From: Actinomycetota bacterium
Lineage (GTDB): Bacteria; Actinomycetota; Thermoleophilia; Solirubrobacterales; Solirubrobacteraceae
Assembly (NCBI GenBank): GCA_009699615.1
Contig: WLNV01000084.1
Location: 1 to 6,686, forward strand
Reading direction: 5' to 3'
Length of the DNA stretch: 6,686 bases
Under the pieces are notes generated by a model. It was not told where the DNA came from, did not search any database, and saw only the letters and a program-made list of their open reading frames with translations. This document shows positions 6,506 to 6,686 of this stretch, piece after piece. Positions within the stretch are counted from its first letter, which is position 1. Each line of letters opens with the position of its first letter. Made by a program: the position numbers and the translations under genes.

Positions 6506-6686
6506 TTAGGTCAACTGGTAGAGCGGACCGTCGCCACCTTCAGGCGCCGTCAAGCGGCCACCCTTGGCAGTAATAGCACCGCACTGGACGCAGTTTGTGT
6601 AGTTGACGATCACGTCAACCAGCCACTCTTCAGGCGCATCCTCGGGAATCTCGTAGACGCCGGCCGGGCACATCCACTTCCAGGTC
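6506..6686 (-). CDS. ETF-quinone oxidoreductase-like protein, C-terminal iron-sulfur domain (partial)
   Basis: Only the last 59 residues and the TAA stop (6508-6506) are present; the gene continues beyond 6686. The tail reads MCPAGVYEIP, then NYTNCVQCGAITAKGG, then APEGGDGPLYQLT at the end. This matches the C-terminus of ETF:quinone oxidoreductase, in which CPAGVYE, NCVHCKTC and PEGGGGP mark the 4Fe-4S domain that passes electrons from ETF to membrane quinone in fatty-acid and amino-acid oxidation. Three of the four expected cysteines are visible: the one in CPAG and two in CVQC. The place of the fourth, two residues after CVQC, is taken by Ile (CGAI). The reading frame is intact on both sides, so a frameshift does not explain it. 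A stand-alone FixX-like ferredoxin cannot be excluded because the N-terminal part is outside. It ends 51 bases before the CARDB gene. Confidence 0.8.
   Translation of the reverse strand, partial: TWKWMCPAGVYEIPEDAPEEWLVDVIVNYTNCVQCGAITAKGGRLTAPEGGDGPLYQLT

Noticed and set aside
6509..6534. TTGACC on the minus strand as a -35 element for the CARDB gene
   Set aside because: It lies in the last codons of the ETF-QO tail, and the hexamer 17 bases further on is CGCAAC, which is not a -10.

Overview
The window is a dense, GC-rich (about 60-63% by eye) bacterial chromosomal segment. All nine genes lie on the minus strand and the longest gap is 60 bases. The order of transcription, from high to low coordinates, is: ETF-quinone oxidoreductase-like tail (partial), exported CARDB-domain protein, rpmE (ribosomal protein L31), DUF1385/YqhQ membrane protein, prfA (release factor 1), prmC (release-factor methyltransferase), tsaC (threonylcarbamoyl-AMP synthase), glyA (serine hydroxymethyltransferase), and a WecA/MraY-family sugar-phosphate transferase (partial).

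The organism is probably an actinobacterium. I infer the class Thermoleophilia (Solirubrobacterales-like) from three points: the rpmE-prfA-prmC-tsaC-(glyA)-wecA order that Gram-positive bacteria and Actinobacteria share upstream of the ATP synthase operon; the DUF1385 gene inside it; and the exported protein's N-terminal cysteine-bounded domain joined to CARDB, which I remember as common in that class. This was not tested by any search.

Layout: 6506-6686 is the tail of a respiratory flavoprotein. 5636-6454 encodes a secreted protein. 5408-4368 pairs L31 with DUF1385. 4307-1793 is a tightly overlapped translation module (release factor, its methylase and a tRNA t6A enzyme). 1749-460 is glyA, and 413-1 begins the cell-envelope transferase. 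The core genes serve protein synthesis: L31 is in the ribosome, RF1 ends translation, PrmC methylates the RF1 GGQ glutamine, and TsaC starts t6A synthesis on tRNAs reading ANN codons. GlyA supplies glycine and one-carbon units. The WecA-like enzyme starts a lipid-linked envelope polymer.

The most interesting pattern is in the start signals. The four genes without an obvious Shine-Dalgarno site or overlap (rpmE, prfA, glyA, wecA-like) each have a GC hairpin, then TAGNNT, then 9 or 10 bases, then ATG. Genes with a Shine-Dalgarno site or an overlap lack this. It looks like a set of leaderless or very-short-leader promoters splitting the cluster into several transcription units. Other points are an iron-sulfur motif lacking an expected cysteine, a TsaC lacking a usually conserved lysine, and an HxxEH motif in the DUF1385 protein. 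I see no mobile element, CRISPR array, RNA gene or defence system; apart from the start signals this is an ordinary core region.
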